Assembly (NCBI GenBank): GCA_963803335.1
Contig: CAWDME010000012.1
Location: 496,001 to 560,000 of the forward strand
Direction: 5' to 3'
DNA from: DASSUW01 sp963803335
GTDB taxonomy: Bacteria; Actinomycetota; Thermoleophilia; Solirubrobacterales; Solirubrobacteraceae
DNA: 64,000 nt
A model generated the notes under the pieces. The model was not told the origin of the DNA, did no database searches, and saw nothing but the letters and a program-made list of their open reading frames with translations. Positions 60,317 to 64,000 of this stretch are shown piece after piece. Both the position numbers and the translations under genes were made by a program. Positions within the stretch are counted from its first letter, which is position 1. Every line of letters begins with the position of its first letter.

Positions 60317-61738
60317 ATGGAACGCCTCCCCGCAGATCTCGTACGGCTCGCGCTCACCCTGATGCTCGGCGCGATCATGGTCACGCTCGACATGACGATG
60401 GTGAACGTCGCGCTCGACACGCTGGTGCGCGAGTTCGACACATCGGTGGCGACGATCCAGTGGGTCTCGACGGGCTTCCTGCTGGCGCTGGCGGTGGTCA
60501 TCCCCCTCACCGGCTGGGCCGTCGAGCGCTTCGGCGCCCGGCCCCTGTGGCTGGCCGCGCTCGCCGTCTTCACCGCGGGCTCGCTGCTGTGCGCCCTCGC
60601 CTGGTCGGCCGGCAGCCTGATCGCCTTCCGCGTCCTGCAGGGGCTCGGCGGCGGCATGATCATCCCGCTGATCCAGACCGTGCTCGCCGCCGCCGCGGGC
60701 CCCGCGCGCGTCGGCCGCGTCATGGCGGTGGTCGGCGTGCCGGCCATGCTCGGCCCGGTGCTCGGGCCCGTGCTCGGCGGGCTGATCGTGAGCGGCGCCG
60801 GCTGGCGCCTGATCTTCTACATCAACGTGCCGGTCTGCCTGGCCGCCGTGCTCGCCACCCGCGGCGTGACGATGCCGGATCTCAAGCAGCGCGGCGGCGC
60901 GCGGCTCGACGTCGCCGGGCTCGCGCTGCTCTCACCGGCGCTCGTCGCGATCGTCTACGGCCTGTCGAAGGCCGGCAGCAGCGGCAGCTTCACCGCCGGC
61001 GCCGCGCTGGCGCCGATCGCCGCCGGCCTCGCGCTGCTCGCAGGGTTCGCGATGCACGCGCTCCGCACCCGCGCCGATCCGCTGATCGACGTGCGGCTGT
61101 TCGGCGGCCGCACGTTCACGAGCTACGCGGGCGTCGTCTTCTTCGTCAGCATGGCCATGCTCGGCACGGCGCTGCTCCTCCCGCTCTACTACCAGCAGGT
61201 GCGCGGCGAGGACGCGTTGCACGCCGGCCTGCTGCTCGCCCCGCAGGGCCTCGGGATGGGCATCGCGCTGATCGTGGCCGGCAAGCTCGCCGATCGCGCG
61301 AACGCCCGGCCGATCATCGTCTGCGGCCTGGCGCTGATCGCCGCGGCGACGGCGGTCTACACGCAGATCGACGCGCACACGAGCGTCGTGCTCCTCAGCG
61401 TGGCCGCGCTGGTCGCCGGCGCCGGCATCGGCGCCGCACTCGTGCCCGCGATGACGGGCGTGTACAAGGACCTGAGCCAGGCCGCCGTCCCGCGCGCGAC
61501 CACCGCGATCCGCATCTTCCAGCAGCTCGGCGGCTCGTTCGGGATCGCCATCCTGGCCGTCGTGCTCCAGCAGCAGAGCGCGCAGCACGCGCCGGAGCTC
61601 GCGCAGGCGTTCGGCGACACGTTCTGGTGGGCGCTCGCCTTCATCGCGATCGCGTTCGTGCCGACGGTGCTGCTCCCGCGATCGCGGCGGGCCGCCACGC
61701 ACGGCGCCGACGACTTCGTGGGCGCCGCCCGGTCATAG
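60317..61738 (+). CDS. MFS drug exporter, DHA2 (14-helix) type
   Basis: 473 residues with about 14 helices. MVTLDMTMVNVALDTL in helix 1, WAVERFGARPLWLAALAVF (motif A) and AMLGPVLGPVLGGLI (motif C) are typical of EmrB/QacA-type H+-coupled exporters. It has a strong, leaderless promoter under TetR control. Substrate unknown, probably a toxic organic compound. Confidence 0.85.
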   Translation: MERLPADLVRLALTLMLGAIMVTLDMTMVNVALDTLVREFDTSVATIQWVSTGFLLALAVVIPLTGWAVERFGARPLWLAALAVFTAGSLLCALAWSAGSLIAFRVLQGLGGGMIIPLIQTVLAAAAGPARVGRVMAVVGVPAMLGPVLGPVLGGLIVSGAGWRLIFYINVPVCLAAVLATRGVTMPDLKQRGGARLDVAGLALLSPALVAIVYGLSKAGSSGSFTAGAALAPIAAGLALLAGFAMHALRTRADPLIDVRLFGGRTFTSYAGVVFFVSMAMLGTALLLPLYYQQVRGEDALHAGLLLAPQGLGMGIALIVAGKLADRANARPIIVCGLALIAAATAVYTQIDAHTSVVLLSVAALVAGAGIGAALVPAMTGVYKDLSQAAVPRATTAIRIFQQLGGSFGIAILAVVLQQQSAQHAPELAQAFGDTFWWALAFIAIAFVPTVLLPRSRRAATHGADDFVGAARS

Positions 61739-61792
61739 CGGGTCACGGTTCCGCAACACCACCGGCGGTGGCGGCCGGTAGTCCTGGGAGCC

Positions 61793-62868
61793 ATGCGTCG
61801 ACTGCTCATCCCTACGCTGGCCGCGTTGCTCGCCGCGGCCGCCACTGCCGGCATCGCGCTCGCCGGGCGCGATCACGACCACCACGGCCACCGCGCCGAC
61901 ACGTACGCGATCGGCCTCTGGGGCGACCTGCCGTATTCGACGGGCAACGACGACGCGACCCAGCTGCAGAAGACGGTCGGCGTCCCGAACCTGATCGCCG
62001 ACATGAATCGTCAACCGCTCGCGTTCTCGGTCCACGACGGCGATCTCAAGGACGGCAGCTCGCGCTGCTCGGACGACAAGTACTACGACTTCAAGGCCAG
62101 CCTGAACACGCTCAGGGCCGCGGCGATCTTCACTCCCGGCGACAACGACTGGACCGACTGCGATCGCGCGTCAGCCGGCGGCTACGACGCCAACGAGCGG
62201 CTGCGCTTCGAGCGGTCGCTCCTGTTCAGCACCCCGTACTCCCTGGGCCAGCACCGCATCCGGCTCGAGGTCCAGGATCCGCCGTACGTCGAGAACCGCC
62301 GCTGGACGGCAGACGGCGTCACATACACGACGCTCAACGTGCAGGGCTCGTGCAACAACCTGTGCGGCGACGGCCCGTCCCCCACGGAGTTCGCCGATCG
62401 CACCGCCGCGAACCTCGCGTGGCTGCACGCCGCGTTCGACGCCGCCGCAAGCGGCATTCGGCCGCGCTGATGCTGATCTGGCAGGCCGACCCGGGCTGGG
62501 ACGGCTCCGACGTCACGCGCGCGCCGACGCGCGATCCCAAGACGCTCGCCGAGACCGACGGACAGCCGGACGGCTTCAAGGACCTGCTCCTCGCGCTGCG
62601 TGACGAGACCGTCGCCTTCCGACGCCCGGTCGCGCTCGTCAACGGCGACTCGCACTACTTCCGGATCGACAAGCCGCTCCAGGACGCCCAGGGCCGGCGC
62701 GTCGAGAACTTCACGCGCGTCGAGACGTTCGGTGACCATCAGGAGAACGGCGACAACGACGTCCGCTGGCTCAAGGTGATGGTCGACCCGGGCAGCCGCG
62801 AGGTCTTCTCGTACCAGCCGCAGATCGTGCCTGCCAACCGCACGGCCGTCCCGGCGCCGGAGCGCTAG
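61793..62868 (+). pseudogene. Secreted metallophosphoesterase, split by a frameshift
   Basis: The first 225 codons give a signal peptide and calcineurin-like motifs (GLWGDLPY, SVHDGDLKDGSS, FTPGDNDWTDC), ending out of frame at 62470. The next frame continues as RKRHSAALMLIWQADPGWD and ends as expected with VNGDSHYFRIDKPL and ..VFSYQPQIVP. The pieces join near 62445-62455 with a one- or two-base shift and no visible loss of protein. A sequencing error or a very recent mutation is equally possible. Confidence 0.7.
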
Positions 62869-62871
62869 CCG

Positions 62872-63612
62872 CTACAGGCTCGCGGCGATCTCCGACCACA
62901 GCTCCGCATACGCGCGAGCTGCCGGGCTCCGAGGGTGGTTGACGACGAGCGGCACGCGGCTGACGCCCATCAGCTCGACGGCGCTCGCCACCGGGATCCC
63001 GGCGTGGGCGACGAGCGGCAGCGCCTCCGGAAGTGCCGCCGACAGCTCGCGGTGGAGCCTCCGGCGGCGGTCGATCATCGACAGGAACGCGACGACGCCA
63101 GGCCCCGGCTGCGGTCCGCCGGCGAGGAACGTCTGCAGCTGCTCGAACGTGCGCACCGACAGCGTCGAGGGCACCAGCGGCACGAGCAGCAGGTCGGCGG
63201 CGGTGAACACGTTCTCCGACACGAGCGAGATCGACGGCGGGCAGTCGAGGATCGCCACGTCGTAGTGCTCGGCGAGCGGGTCCAGGACGCGTGACACGCC
63301 CTTAAGCGGCTTCTTCGCCTGGTCGAGCGCGATGTCGAGATGCCGGTACGAGAAGTCAGCGGGAAGCAGGTCGAGCCCTTCGACGTCGGTGCCCTTGACG
63401 ACGCTCAGCGGGTCGCGGCGGCCGCGGACGAGCTTGTTCCCGCCGCCCTTGACCTTCGGCCGGACGCGGAACAGGAACGTCGCCGCGCCCTGCGGGTCGA
63501 GGTCCCAGACGAGCGTGCGCCGGCCCTCCCCCGCGGCGAGCGCGGCGAGATTGACGGCGGCCGACGTCTTGCCGACGCCGCCCTTGATCGAGTAGGTGGC
63601 GAGAACCTTCAG
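62872..63612 (-). CDS. ParA-family ATPase
   Basis: 246 residues. The deviant Walker A motif SIKGGVGKTSAAVNLA opens the protein, with LVWDLDPQGAATFLF and AILDCPPSISLVSENV as the later signatures. It belongs to the ParA/Soj/MinD-like ATPases, here without an adjacent parB. The start must be CTG 63612 (L-K-V-L-A-T-Y in place of M-K-V-L..), which overlaps the CHAD stop as CTGA; no ATG, GTG or TTG stands near it in frame. Confidence 0.8.
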   Translation of the reverse strand: MKVLATYSIKGGVGKTSAAVNLAALAAGEGRRTLVWDLDPQGAATFLFRVRPKVKGGGNKLVRGRRDPLSVVKGTDVEGLDLLPADFSYRHLDIALDQAKKPLKGVSRVLDPLAEHYDVAILDCPPSISLVSENVFTAADLLLVPLVPSTLSVRTFEQLQTFLAGGPQPGPGVVAFLSMIDRRRRLHRELSAALPEALPLVAHAGIPVASAVELMGVSRVPLVVNHPRSPAARAYAELWSEIAASL

Positions 63613-64000
63613 GGCGCCTCGATCTTCGGGAAGGTGTCGCGCACGCGCTTGCGCTCGTCCGGCGACGAGAACGCCGCGAACCGCTCGGCGAAGTGCGCGC
63701 GGGCGTCGCGCTTGTCGGCCTCCAGCGCCGAGATGACCAGCCCGGCGGCGAGGATTGCGTTTGGGCCGCCGGGCTGCGCGGCCAGCTCCTCCGCGTCGCC
63801 GCGCAGCGCCGTCGTCTGCACGCTGCGGTCCTGAAAGCGGCCCAGCACGTCCTGGAGGTCCTTGAGCGCGCGCACGGTCGGCTTGACCACGTCGCTCGGG
63901 AACAGCGAGCCGAACAGCTCGAGCAGGTAGCGCAGCTCCTTGCCGCGCTTGCGCAGCTCGTGCAGGTCCTCGTCGGGGCTGTCGTCGTCGATCCGGCGGC
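63609..64000 (-). CDS. CHAD-domain protein, partial (5' end beyond window)
   Basis: The frame is open to the window edge. LHELRKRGKELRYLLELFGS and LKDLQDVLGRFQDRSV are the helical, positively charged motifs of the CHAD domain, which binds polyphosphate. The first part of the gene lies beyond base 64000. It ends in FPKIEAP and is coupled to the ParA gene by the CTGA overlap. Confidence 0.75.
   Translation of the reverse strand, partial: RRIDDDSPDEDLHELRKRGKELRYLLELFGSLFPSDVVKPTVRALKDLQDVLGRFQDRSVQTTALRGDAEELAAQPGGPNAILAAGLVISALEADKRDARAHFAERFAAFSSPDERKRVRDTFPKIEAP

Noticed and set aside
40101..64000. Pairing of the CYTH gene with the CHAD gene as a polyphosphate module
   Set aside because: CYTH and CHAD are often fused or adjacent, but here they are 23 kb apart, so no link can be claimed.
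1..64000. tRNA or rRNA genes, insertion sequences and prophage
   Set aside because: I found no cloverleaf-type sequences, rRNA landmarks, transposase or phage structural genes; weak tRNA-like strings were inside coding regions.

Overview
The window is very GC-rich DNA with densely packed genes, many GTG starts and many 4-base stop/start overlaps. It looks like a high-GC actinobacterium of the class Thermoleophilia (Solirubrobacter/Conexibacter/Baekduia-like). The pointers are two giant LuxR-type ATPase regulators, a secreted protein with the N-terminal motif LSFANVTSMIALFVALGG that I associate with that class, and weak -10 boxes placed 5-8 bases before start codons, as expected for leaderless mRNAs. 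This placement is inference from sequence; no rRNA or tRNA gene is present.

Layout. 1-15.6 kb: redox and envelope genes (two paralogous FAD oxidoreductases around a membrane protein, a DsbA-like thioredoxin, a sulfatase, a diguanylate cyclase, a DUF892 protein, a sulfite-oxidase-like/flavin reductase/zinc-ribbon operon, a TetR unit with two matching operators, a globin, an ArsR-SRPBCC fusion). 15.6-21.3 kb: a decapeptide-repeat surface protein, a fluoride-channel pair with a triple-DUF190 protein, a DNA glycosylase with a DUF2252 partner, an ankyrin gene. 21.3-40 kb: secreted phosphoesterase, MerR/MFS, two LAL regulators, a LVIVD-like protein, a GGDEF/HD-GYP protein, and four genes broken by internal deletions. 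40-52 kb: a GntR-controlled aromatic meta-cleavage operon (GalB-like hydratase, CHA-type aldolase, extradiol dioxygenase, DUF6282 hydrolase), and a shikimate unit (MHS permease, dehydrogenase, QuiC-type dehydratase) that would deliver protocatechuate. 53-54 kb: an encapsulin shell with its ferritin-like cargo. 54.8-58.5 kb: a LacI-controlled cupin/FAD oxidase/homocysteine methyltransferase operon. 58.5-64 kb: NAD kinase-like protein, TetR/MFS pair, metallophosphoesterase, ParA and a CHAD protein.

The most unusual material is non-coding or structural: two 133-base imperfect palindromic elements with related termini and central hairpins (38106-38238 and 48727-48859), three clustered GGGGTC-A-GACCCC palindromes (3570-3636), several operator pairs that define small regulons, CTG start codons in CTGA overlaps, and a concentration of genes broken by clean internal deletions or frameshifts. 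No CRISPR array, insertion sequence or prophage was seen, and no stretch over 300 bases lacks a gene.
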